DNA of 64,000 bases from Firmicutes bacterium ASF500 (GTDB lineage: Bacteria; Bacillota; Clostridia; Oscillospirales; Oscillospiraceae), in contig CP097573.1 in NCBI GenBank assembly GCA_000492175.2, positions 1,116,001 to 1,180,000 of the forward strand, in the 5' to 3' direction. Both the position numbers and the translations under genes were made by a program. This document shows positions 56,628-64,000 of the stretch, piece by piece (position 1 is the stretch's first letter; every line of letters begins with the position of its first letter). The notes under the pieces are model-generated. The model did no database searches. It saw only the letters and a program-made list of their open reading frames with translations, and was not told the origin of the DNA.

Positions 56628-57503
56628 TCAAAGTCCGATCTCCCGCAGCATGTTATAAATCGTGCTCTTGATGGCGGCCCCAGCCGTGGCCGGAGCCACC
56701 TTTCCCGGCAGGGACAGGGCCCAGATTACAGTGAGCCCCAGCTCTCCCGCCGCGCCCAGGTCCACGCCGCCCGGCTTGGAGGCCAGGTCCAGAATCAGGC
56801 AGTCGGGCTTGACGGCCTCCAGCTCGCCCCGGCCCAGCACCTGGGCGGGGACGGTGTTGACGATCAGGTCATAGCCGCACAGCCAGTCCTTCAGCTGCTC
56901 CAGGTGCTCTCCGCCGTAGCCCATAGCCTGGGCCCAGGCCAGCTGGTCATACCGCCGGGCGGCCACGCTCACCCGGGCTCCCAGGGCCTGGAAGCGCTGG
57001 GCGGTGAGCCGCCCCACCCGTCCAAAGCCCACCACCAGCACCTTCGCGCCGTGGATGGTGATGGGCATGTGCTCCATCGCCAGCTGGACGGCCCCCTCAG
57101 CCGTGGGGACGGCGTTGGCGATCGCCAGCTCCTCCCGGGCGAAGTAGTCGTGGATGGTGAGCCCCCGTTCCCGGGCCAGCTCCTCCGCCTCTCCGCCCAC
57201 CAGCCCGCCGCAGAGGAACTGCCTGGGGCTGAGCCGGTCCAGGATGGGGGCCAGGGGGTGCTCGGAAAGGGCCAGAGGGGCGTTGAGCAGGCCCCCTCCG
57301 CTGGAGACGGCCAGAGGCAGGACCACGCAGTCCGCCTTGTCGATGTGCCGGGGGGAGGCCTCGGCGGTGAGGCCGGGGGCGGGCTCCTGGGGCTCGCCCA
57401 GGGCATAGGTATGGACTGTGTGGCCGTCCTCGGCCAGCAGCTGGGCCAGCTTGGCCTGCCGCAGATCGCCCCCTACCACCCATATGTTCAGTTCGTGTTT
57501 CAT
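56628..57503 (-). CDS. spoVFA: Dipicolinate synthase subunit A
   Basis: 291 residues, NAD(P)-binding dehydrogenase-like subunit of dipicolinate synthase. N-terminal substrate domain (WVVGGDLRQAKLAQLLAEDG) and Rossmann motif VLVVGFGRVGRLTAQRFQAL; ends in ATAGAAIKSTIYNMLREIGL. ATG 57503 with AGGAGG. In the same order as in other Clostridia (A then B). Confidence 0.95.
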   Translation of the reverse strand: MKHELNIWVVGGDLRQAKLAQLLAEDGHTVHTYALGEPQEPAPGLTAEASPRHIDKADCVVLPLAVSSGGGLLNAPLALSEHPLAPILDRLSPRQFLCGGLVGGEAEELARERGLTIHDYFAREELAIANAVPTAEGAVQLAMEHMPITIHGAKVLVVGFGRVGRLTAQRFQALGARVSVAARRYDQLAWAQAMGYGGEHLEQLKDWLCGYDLIVNTVPAQVLGRGELEAVKPDCLILDLASKPGGVDLGAAGELGLTVIWALSLPGKVAPATAGAAIKSTIYNMLREIGL

Positions 57504-57568
57504 GGCGAACCCTCCTAACTCGTACTGCCCCAAGCTATGCGGCGGACGGGCGGTTGGTTCATGGACAG

Positions 57569-57605
57569 CAAAAAAGCGGGGCCGCTTGGGGCGGTCCCGC
57601 TTTTG
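57569..57605 (-). terminator. ftsH terminator
   Basis: AAAAGCGGGACCGCC / GGCGGCCCCGCTTTTTT-type hairpin on the minus strand right after the ftsH stop. Confidence 0.85.
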
Positions 57606-57606
57606 G

Positions 57607-59751
57607 TTATTCAGGTGTTTCGGTCTCATCCTCCGGCTGGTCCGGCTGGACGGGCGGAGCCTCCTCCTCCGCCGGGGATTCCTGCGTCTCCGCCTCCTGG
57701 GGCTCCTCCAGGGCGGCGGGGGGCTTGATCTCCTCGCTGACGATGTGGATGGCCCTGGCGGGGGGCTCAATGTCCCCGGGCAGAGGCTTGGCCTTCCTGG
57801 TGGAGGCGTAGGCGTCCTCCACGGTGGCCGGGTCCCGGCCCTCGATGATGGCAACCATCTCGCCGCCGGTGATGGTCTCCTTCTCCAGCAGGTAGGCCAC
57901 CACCTTGTCCATGTCCTCCCGGTTGGCCCGGATGACCTCCACTGCGTCCCTGTAGCACACGTCCAGAATGGCCTTCACAGCCTTGTCCATGACGGCGGCG
58001 GTGTCCTGGGCGCAGTCCAGGCCGTAGCCCCCCTCCAGATACTGGCTCCGGACAGAGCCCAGAGCCATCATGCCGAACTCCTCGCTCATGCCGTACATGG
58101 CGACCATGTTCCGGGCGATGTTGGTGGCCTCCTGGATGTCCTGAGAAGCGCCGTTGGTCATGGTGTCCATGACCACCTCCTCGGCGGCCCGGCCGCCCAT
58201 GGAGACGGCGATCTTAGCCATCAGCTCCTCCCGGGTGCGCAGGTTGGTCTTGTCCTCCTCGGGCATGAGAAGGGTGTAGCCCAGGGAGCCCTCGGTGTGG
58301 GGGACGATGGTAATCTTCTGCACCGGCTCGGCGTTTTTCTGCTTGTAGGCCACCATGGCGTGGCCCACCTCGTGGTAGGCCACCAGCTTGCGCTCGAACT
58401 CGGTGAGGACGGAGTTCTTCTTCTCGCTTCCGGCGATAACAAACTCGAAGGAGGCCAGCAGGTCCTCCTGGTTTACCGCGTGACGGCCCTGACGGACCGC
58501 CCGCAGGGCGGCCTCGTTCACCAGGTTGGCCAGGTCCGCGCCCACGGTGCCGGCGGTGGCCAGAGCAATCTTTTTCAGGTCCACGTCCTCGGCCAGCTTG
58601 ATCTTGCGGGTGTGGACCTGGAGGGTGGACAGACGGCCCGCCAGGTTGGGCCGGTCGATGGTGATCCGCCGGTCGAAGCGGCCGGGGCGGAGGAGGGCCT
58701 TGTCCAGCACCTCGGGCCGGTTGGTGGCCCCCAGGACGATGACGCCCTTGCCGGGGTCGAAGCCGTCCAGCTCGGCCAGCAGCTGGTTCAGGGTCTGTTC
58801 CCGCTCGTCGTTGCCGCCCATGCGGTTGTCCCGGGATTTGCCGATGGTGTCGATCTCGTCGATGAAGATGATGCAGGGGGCCATCTTGCTGGCCTCCTTG
58901 AACAGGTCCCGCACACGGGACGCGCCCACGCCCACGAACATCTCCACAAAGTCGGAGCCGCTGATGGAGAAGAAGGGCACCCCCGCCTCTCCGGCCACGG
59001 CCTTTGCCAGGAGGGTCTTGCCGGTGCCCGGAGGGCCCACCAGCAGCGCGCCCTTGGGCAGCTTGGCGCCGATCTCGGTGTACTTCTGGGGGTTGTGGAG
59101 GATGTCGATGATCTCCTCCAGGCTCTCCTTGGCCTCGTCCTGACCGGCCACATCCCGGAAGGTGACGCCGGTCTTTTTCTCCACATAGACCTTGGCGTTG
59201 GCCTTGCCCACGCCGCCGATGCCGCCCATGCCCCCCTTGCCGCCGATGCCCCGCATCAGATAGACCATAGCCCCCACCATGATGACGATGGGCAGCACGG
59301 TGGTCAGGAGCAGGGAGAGGATATAACCCGAGCTGTCCGGCGGGTCGCGGTAGAACTGGACGCCGTGGCTGTCCATCATGTCCAAAATCGCCAGGTCGCT
59401 CACCGGGGGCGGGGTGGTGACGTACTCGGTCTCCTTTTCGTTCTGGACGGGCATCCAGGCGAACATATTGCCGCTCTGGTCCTGCTCCTCGTCCTCGGGG
59501 ATGAAGGCAAGGGCCTCCTCCTCCTTGCCCTCCTTGAGGGTGATGACGTAGTGATCGCTCTCCATGTGGACCTCCTCCACCAGCTCAGCCACCACCCACT
59601 GCCGGAAGACGGAGTAGTCCACCTGGACCTGGTTGGCGTTGGCCAGGGAGCTGGTGCAGCTGCGGAACAGCAGGGTCAGCACCAGGGCCCACAGGATCAG
59701 AGAAATCAGCCCAATGGTATTCTTTTTGTTGTTTCCTTTATCTGGCTTCAA
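57607..59751 (-). CDS. ftsH: ATP-dependent zinc metalloprotease FtsH
   Basis: Membrane-anchored AAA+ protease for quality control of membrane and regulatory proteins. 714 residues: first helix (about 14-30), extracytoplasmic part, second helix (about 145-165), AAA domain with GPPGTGKT and FIDEIDTIGKSRDN, SRH arginines GRFDRRI, and the zinc site H460-E-V-G-H464 (consensus HEAGH; the Ala is Val here). C-terminal tail is long, acidic and Pro/Glu rich (EEEAPPVQPDQPEDE). TTG start with GGAGG. Confidence 0.96.
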   Translation of the reverse strand: MKPDKGNNKKNTIGLISLILWALVLTLLFRSCTSSLANANQVQVDYSVFRQWVVAELVEEVHMESDHYVITLKEGKEEEALAFIPEDEEQDQSGNMFAWMPVQNEKETEYVTTPPPVSDLAILDMMDSHGVQFYRDPPDSSGYILSLLLTTVLPIVIMVGAMVYLMRGIGGKGGMGGIGGVGKANAKVYVEKKTGVTFRDVAGQDEAKESLEEIIDILHNPQKYTEIGAKLPKGALLVGPPGTGKTLLAKAVAGEAGVPFFSISGSDFVEMFVGVGASRVRDLFKEASKMAPCIIFIDEIDTIGKSRDNRMGGNDEREQTLNQLLAELDGFDPGKGVIVLGATNRPEVLDKALLRPGRFDRRITIDRPNLAGRLSTLQVHTRKIKLAEDVDLKKIALATAGTVGADLANLVNEAALRAVRQGRHAVNQEDLLASFEFVIAGSEKKNSVLTEFERKLVAYHEVGHAMVAYKQKNAEPVQKITIVPHTEGSLGYTLLMPEEDKTNLRTREELMAKIAVSMGGRAAEEVVMDTMTNGASQDIQEATNIARNMVAMYGMSEEFGMMALGSVRSQYLEGGYGLDCAQDTAAVMDKAVKAILDVCYRDAVEVIRANREDMDKVVAYLLEKETITGGEMVAIIEGRDPATVEDAYASTRKAKPLPGDIEPPARAIHIVSEEIKPPAALEEPQEAETQESPAEEEAPPVQPDQPEDETETPE

Positions 59752-59887
59752 AGGAGCGTACCTCCATTTTACTGCGTTTTTTGAAACAGGTCAAAGGGTA
59801 TCATACCACAGTCGGGAAATAAAAACAAGAAAAGATGGTGTAAACTTCCGGTAAACTTTCTGTGACTTGCGGACTCCCTCCGCTCCG

Positions 59888-59969
59888 GTAGGGCAGGGGT
59901 TCTACCCCTGCCTATCCCCGCAAGGAGATAAAATGGAACCGGGATCAGGCAAGGGCAGAGCCCTTGCCC
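59888..59969. repeat. Dispersed palindromic repeat, family B, copy 2 (left part, split by IS)
   Basis: Left arm GTAGGGCAGGGGTTCTACCC, spacer, then right arm AGGCAAGGGCAGAGCCC (23 bp arm 59947-59969). An IS1182 element begins at the next base and the same 23 bp arm is found again on its far side. Confidence 0.9.
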
Positions 59970-61544
59970 CAGCCTGTCGAAAAAGTCTGCCTTTTGGCAG
60001 ACATTTTCATGTAAAGATGATAAAATAGGGAGTAAGGGGTGAGGGAAATGTTGGAGCGAGGGGTTATAGAAATGGTGGACACAGAAAGCCTGGTGCCGCC
60101 CGAACATCTATTGCGGCAGGTGGATGCAGCGGTAGATTTCGAGAAATTGTACGAAATCGTGGAGGCGTTGTACAGCGAAGAAGAGGGGCGGCGGAGCATC
60201 GACCCAGTGGTGCTGTTCAAAATCGTATTGCTGCAGCATTTGGATGGGAATGTATCTTTGCGGGGAACGCTGCGCAGAGCCCAGACAGATATAGCATACC
60301 GGTGGTTTTTGCGATACACGCTGAGTGAGGAGCTGCCCCATTTTTCCACGGTGAGCTACAACTTCCGGCACCGGTACACTCCGGAAACGATAGAGTTGGT
60401 GTTTCAGTGGATATTGGAGGAGGCGGGCAGTGCGGGAGCACTGACCCCGGCGGCGGTATTTATAGATGGGACACACATCAAAGCCAGCGCAAATCTGAAG
60501 AAGAAAATGAAGCAGGAAGTACCGGCAGCAGCAAAACGATATCAGGAAGAACTGCTGGCGGAAGTAAACGCGGACCGGGAGGCTCATGGAAAAAAGCCAC
60601 TGGATGATGAAGAAGAACCACCCAAAGCTGGAGGGAAGAAACAGGACAACACCTCAAAAAAGAAGCAGGCCCGGAGGAAGAAAGCGGCGAAAAAGCAGAA
60701 AACAGTAACGGTATCCACCACAGACCCGGAGAGTGGAATGTTCCACAAAGGGGAGCACAAGCGGTGCTTCGCTTATGAGGCCCATACCGCCTGTGACAAG
60801 AGCGGTTACGTATTGGAAACAGTGGTCACCCCCGGAAATGTCCATGACAGCGTGGCGTTTGACGATGTTTACGACAAATTGATTCAATCGTTTCCAGAGG
60901 TGGAAACAGTGGTGGCAGACGCTGCCTACAAGACCCCGCATATCTGCAAAAAGGTATTTCGAGATGGCCGGGTATTGTCTACAGCCTACAAGCGGCCCAT
61001 GACGATGAAGGGTGGACATCCCTGGTGGTCTTACGTCTATGATGAATATTATGACTGCGTGATCTGCCCGGAATACCACATCCTGTCCTACCGCACCACC
61101 AACCGGGATGGATACCGTGAATACCGCAGCGATCCGAAAATTTGCGCCCAGTGCCCCACCCGGCATTTATGTACAAAATCCAAAAGCTTCGTAAAGACTG
61201 TCCTGCGGCACATCTGGAAGGGCTATGAGGAACTGGCCGATGATGCCAGGTACACCCCGGAGTACAAGCAGCTCTATTCAAGGCGCAAAGAGACCATTGA
61301 GCGAGTTTTTGCCGATGCAAAAGAAAAACACGCCATGCGCTATACCGTTTACCGTGGTCTGGCCCAGGTTTCCAACTGGGTGAGGCTTAAATTTGCTGCC
61401 ATGAACCTAAAAAAGTTGGCAAGATGGAAAGCCAGAAAGCGCTTTGCTCCGCCTTCCTCCACACCCTCCTCCTACATTTTATTCCTCGTTAACGTTGTGC
61501 CCTGTCTGGCTTCATTACCAGACAGGGCATTTTTCGACAAGCTG
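59970..61544 (+). mobile_element. IS1182-family insertion sequence, intact
   Basis: 1,575 bp. Inverted ends: CAGCCTGTCGAAAAA at the left, TTTTTCGACAAGCTG at the right (14 of 15 matched). Flanked by identical 23 bp sequences (59947-59969 and 61545-61567), one arm of a family B palindrome. Carries one transposase gene. A 99%-like truncated copy is at 53125. Confidence 0.92.
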
Positions 61545-61583
61545 AGGCAAGGGCAGAGCCCTTGCCCTACTGAATTTACGTGA
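60048..61583 (+). CDS. IS1182-family transposase
   Basis: DDE transposase with an N-terminal DUF772-type domain (VPPEHLLRQVDAAVDFEKLY, then SIDPVVLFKIVLLQHLDG), a variable Lys-rich insert (about 185-225), the first catalytic Asp in AAVFIDGTHIKA, VVADAAYKT with the second Asp, and ETIERVFADAKEKHAMRY with the Glu. About 511 residues; the frame runs 39 bp past the IS end into the palindromic repeat, so the last 13 residues come from the host. ATG 60048 with GAGGG. Confidence 0.94.
   Translation: MLERGVIEMVDTESLVPPEHLLRQVDAAVDFEKLYEIVEALYSEEEGRRSIDPVVLFKIVLLQHLDGNVSLRGTLRRAQTDIAYRWFLRYTLSEELPHFSTVSYNFRHRYTPETIELVFQWILEEAGSAGALTPAAVFIDGTHIKASANLKKKMKQEVPAAAKRYQEELLAEVNADREAHGKKPLDDEEEPPKAGGKKQDNTSKKKQARRKKAAKKQKTVTVSTTDPESGMFHKGEHKRCFAYEAHTACDKSGYVLETVVTPGNVHDSVAFDDVYDKLIQSFPEVETVVADAAYKTPHICKKVFRDGRVLSTAYKRPMTMKGGHPWWSYVYDEYYDCVICPEYHILSYRTTNRDGYREYRSDPKICAQCPTRHLCTKSKSFVKTVLRHIWKGYEELADDARYTPEYKQLYSRRKETIERVFADAKEKHAMRYTVYRGLAQVSNWVRLKFAAMNLKKLARWKARKRFAPPSSTPSSYILFLVNVVPCLASLPDRAFFDKLRQGQSPCPTEFT
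61545..61570. repeat. Family B palindrome, right arm after the IS
   Basis: AGGCAAGGGCAGAGCCC and the closing CCCTAC. Identical over 23 bp to the sequence just left of the IS. Confidence 0.9.
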
Positions 61584-61640
61584 CAAGCGTGGTTTTCGTA
61601 CAGAGTAATTGAACGAGAGAACAATGTACCTTTGACCGCC

Positions 61641-61775
61641 TCCAAAGGCTCCCTCCCCGAGGGAGCTGTCAGCGAAGCTGACGGAGGGAGTCCCCAAGGT
61701 CCCCGCAGACCTCCGGAGGACTCCCTCCGTCACGGCTTCGCCGTGCCACCTCCCTCGAAGAGGGAGGCTTTTGGA
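61641..61775. repeat. Dispersed palindromic repeat, family D
   Basis: 135 bp with nested hairpins: GGCTCCCTCCCCGAGGGAG, CAGCGAAGCTG, ACGGCTTCGCCGT and CTCCCTCGAAGAGGGAGGC, outer ends CCAAAGG / CTTTTGG. Unlike A-C it lacks the TGTAGGG ends. Similar modules are common in this bacterial group. Confidence 0.85.
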
Positions 61776-61900
61776 CTGCGGCCGTTTACAATTTATTTGC
61801 TCATTCAATTACTCTGGGTTTTCGTAAAATCCCTCTTCCATCCAGAAAGTAAATGTGATAAAATATACAATGTATGATTTAAGATCGGAAGGACTGGAAT

Positions 61901-62689
61901 ATGATGAATAAGCGTCCCCCTCTGCGCCGCTCCGCTCCGGTGGAGCAGGAAAACGACGGGATCATTGAGGGCCGCAACGCTGTGATTGAGGCGCTGCGGG
62001 CCGGGGTGACCATCGACAAAATCTTTATCGCCAAGGGGGAGACCGACGCCGCCCTGGGCCACATCGCCTCCGCCGCCCGGGAGAAGGGCATCGTGGTGGT
62101 GGACGCCGACCGGCGCAAGCTGGATGTCATGAGCCGCACCCACTCCCACCAGGGGGTTATCGCCCAGGCCGCCGTCCGGGAATACGCCAGCGTGGACGAC
62201 ATCCTCAACGCCGCCCGGGAGAAGGGGGAGGCCCCCCTCATCGTGGTCTGCGACGAGATCAGCGACCCCCACAACCTGGGGGCGGTCATCCGCACCGCCG
62301 ACGCCGCCGGGGCCCACGGGGTGATTATCCCCAAGCGCCGCTCCGCCGGTCTCACGGCCATCGTGGGCAAGACCTCCGCCGGAGCGGTGGCCCATGTCCC
62401 CGTGGCCCGGGTGCCCAACCTGCCCGCCCTGCTCAAGGAGCTGAAGGACGAGGGCGTATGGGTCTTCGGCACCGCCATGGACGGCGCCACCCCCCTGCAC
62501 AAGGCCGACCTGAAGGGCCCCGCCGCCATCGTCATCGGCAGCGAGGGGGACGGTATGGGCCGTCTCGTCGCTGAGAACTGCGACTTCACCGTGTCCATCC
62601 CCATGTTTGGCAAGATCAATTCCCTCAACGCTTCCGCCGCCGCCGCCGTCCTGCTGTACGAGGCGGTGCGGCAGAGGATGGGGCAATAA
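61901..62689 (+). CDS. rlmB: RlmB-type 23S rRNA 2'-O-ribose methyltransferase (SpoU family)
   Basis: SPOUT-fold SAM-dependent enzyme, expected to methylate G2251 of 23S rRNA. 262 residues: substrate-binding domain with GIIEGRNAVIEAL, then motif 1 DPHNLGAVIRTADAAGAHGV, motif 2 IVIGSEGDGMGRL and motif 3 SIPMFGKINSLNASAAAAVL forming the knot. GGAAGG precedes the ATG. Confidence 0.95.
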   Translation: MMNKRPPLRRSAPVEQENDGIIEGRNAVIEALRAGVTIDKIFIAKGETDAALGHIASAAREKGIVVVDADRRKLDVMSRTHSHQGVIAQAAVREYASVDDILNAAREKGEAPLIVVCDEISDPHNLGAVIRTADAAGAHGVIIPKRRSAGLTAIVGKTSAGAVAHVPVARVPNLPALLKELKDEGVWVFGTAMDGATPLHKADLKGPAAIVIGSEGDGMGRLVAENCDFTVSIPMFGKINSLNASAAAAVLLYEAVRQRMGQ

Positions 62690-62727
62690 GCTCCAGGCCG
62701 AGATAACATAACCAAGGAGTCCCGCCC

Positions 62728-64000
62728 ATGAGCGACCGAGACAAACAAATGAATACCGGCGAGCTGATCGACCTCAAATCGCTGATCGGAGACGCGGACG
62801 GCGGGGACTTCTCCCTGGACGACATTATGTCGGAGTTCAGCGGACATCCCCCCCGTCCCCCTGAGGAGCCCGGAGAACCAGATGGACCCGAGGAACCGGA
62901 AGGGCCCGGGGAGGAAGAGGAACCGGAGGGCAGGTTCAACACCATCTCTCTGTCCAGCCTGAGCAAGCTCAAGCCCGCCCCCGTCAAGACCTCGGGCCAG
63001 GCGGGCAAGGTGGTGGCCTTCCCCGGCCGGGCTCCCGCCCCGGAGCCGGAGCCTGACCCGGAGGAGCCCCCCGAGGAGGAGGGCCCCGAGGAGGAGGCCT
63101 CCGAGCCCGCCCCCATCATCCCCTTCCCCCAGGAGGAGAGCGTTCTGTCCGCCTTTCTGAAGGATTTGGGCAAAAAGGCGGACGACTACGCCGACCACAT
63201 GTTTGAAGAGGACGAGGCCATCGACAAGCAGGAGGTCCGCCGCTTGGAGCGCCTCATCCCCGGCACCGACCAGGAGGAGGACGACGACGAGCCCCCCTCC
63301 CGCCAGTGGAGCCGCCCCAAGCGGGAGGAGCGCCTCCCGCCGGACACCGCCCCCCAGGAGCTGGCCCGGCGGTACGGCAAGGGCCTGAAATGGCTGCGGA
63401 CCCGGGCCCTCCTCGTCTTTGCCCTGGCCCTCCTCTCCCTGCTCCAGGCGTTGGCCCCCATGGCCGGGGTGGCTCCCGACCAACCGGAGCTCCAGCGGTG
63501 GGTCTCCGCGGGTCTGCTGGGAATGGGGATGCTGCTGTCCGCCGACGTGCTGCTCACCGGAGTGGCCCGGGCCTGTTTTCTGAAATTCGGGATGGACACC
63601 ATGTCCGCCCTGGCCTGCACCTTTACCCTGGCAGACGGGATTTCCCTGGCCCTGGCCGAGGGACCCCAGGAACGCCTGCCCTACACCCTGGTCTGCCTGT
63701 CGGGGCTGTTCTGCCTGCTCCACGGGACCTATCACAAGCGCTGCGCCGTGCGGCTGTCCTGCCGGACCGCCGCCTCCTCCGCCACCCCCTACCGGGTCAC
63801 CCTGGACCCCGACCTGTGGAGCGACCAGGACACCTATTCCAAGTGGTCGGGGGACAACGAGGGCTTCGGAAGCCGCATTCAGGCCGACGACGGAGCCCAG
63901 CGCATTTTCCGGCGGGTCTGCCCCCTGCTGCTGCTGGGGGATGTCGCCTTCGCCCTGATGGCTTCGGTGGGCGGCGAGCACCCGGAGCGGCTGCTGTGGT
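62728..64000 (+). CDS. Large membrane protein with acidic disordered N-terminus, 3' end cut by window
   Basis: Starts MSDRDKQMNTGELIDLKSLI 38 bp after rlmB with AAGGAG; the frame is open to the window end (424 residues so far). Residues about 45-130 are acidic and Pro/Glu/Gly rich, likely disordered and cytosolic; residues about 130-225 are charged; hydrophobic helices then follow near 226-250, 252-280, 290-310, 315-335 and at the end. The arrangement could be a polytopic transporter or ATPase with a long N-terminal tail; I do not recognise the family. Confidence 0.8.
   Translation, partial: MSDRDKQMNTGELIDLKSLIGDADGGDFSLDDIMSEFSGHPPRPPEEPGEPDGPEEPEGPGEEEEPEGRFNTISLSSLSKLKPAPVKTSGQAGKVVAFPGRAPAPEPEPDPEEPPEEEGPEEEASEPAPIIPFPQEESVLSAFLKDLGKKADDYADHMFEEDEAIDKQEVRRLERLIPGTDQEEDDDEPPSRQWSRPKREERLPPDTAPQELARRYGKGLKWLRTRALLVFALALLSLLQALAPMAGVAPDQPELQRWVSAGLLGMGMLLSADVLLTGVARACFLKFGMDTMSALACTFTLADGISLALAEGPQERLPYTLVCLSGLFCLLHGTYHKRCAVRLSCRTAASSATPYRVTLDPDLWSDQDTYSKWSGDNEGFGSRIQADDGAQRIFRRVCPLLLLGDVAFALMASVGGEHPERLLW

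Overview
The window looks like a chromosomal segment of a GC-rich, spore-forming, low-oxygen gut Firmicute of the Oscillospiraceae (Flavonifractor/Lawsonibacter-like). I infer this from T-box riboswitches, the dipicolinate synthase pair (spoVFA/spoVFB), pyruvate phosphate dikinase, SEDS and FtsH proteins, Firmicute-type sigma-A promoters, heavy use of TTG/GTG starts behind strong AGGAGG sites, and a tRNA-rich rRNA operon. The genus is inference only.

Layout. 1-3400: end of an integrated mobile region, with the 3' part of a large serine recombinase, a type III toxin-antitoxin locus (ToxN/AbiQ-like toxin plus a two-repeat pseudoknot RNA) and a tyrosine integrase. 3400-9500: a minus-strand MBOAT/DHHW/MATE cluster for surface acylation and export (DHHW gene frameshifted), an Ig-like lipoprotein and an isochorismatase-family hydrolase. 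9500-19650: a Leu T-box driving a zinc-ribbon protein and leuA, a divergent XRE/77-residue pair with perfect palindromic operators, a Thr T-box driving thrS, ppdK, rpsU, and a promoter-to-terminator intergenic RNA. 19650-32300: leuS-upp, tsaE-tsaB, a SEDS protein, gluQ, a U32 peptidase (frameshifted), mltG, a 57-residue Cys-rich protein, a 5-formyl-THF cyclo-ligase/DJ-1 pair and a TagA-like glycosyltransferase. 32400-41000: PadR/DUF1700 operon, MarR-ALDH, ComFB, a DUF1538 permease with a PII-like partner, a GNAT, and a low-GC island with a C39-like protease. 41100-47150: complete rRNA operon on the minus strand (16S-Ile-Ala-23S-Lys-Glu-5S) with three tandem promoters. 47300-64000: metA, split TauE/SafE transporter, a sugar operon broken by an IS21 element, IS1182 and IS110 debris, dipeptidase, spoVFAB, ftsH, an intact IS1182 element inside a palindromic repeat, rlmB, and the start of a membrane protein cut by the window end.

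A striking feature is a set of dispersed 50-135 bp palindromic repeats. Most begin TGTAGGG and end CCCTACA with different cores. They sit between genes, and in one case between a T-box terminator and its gene. The strongest system-level discoveries are the type III toxin-antitoxin locus, the unclassified structured RNA near 19.4 kb, the XRE palindrome module, the DUF1538/PII-like pair and the HPr-like protein lacking the catalytic histidine.
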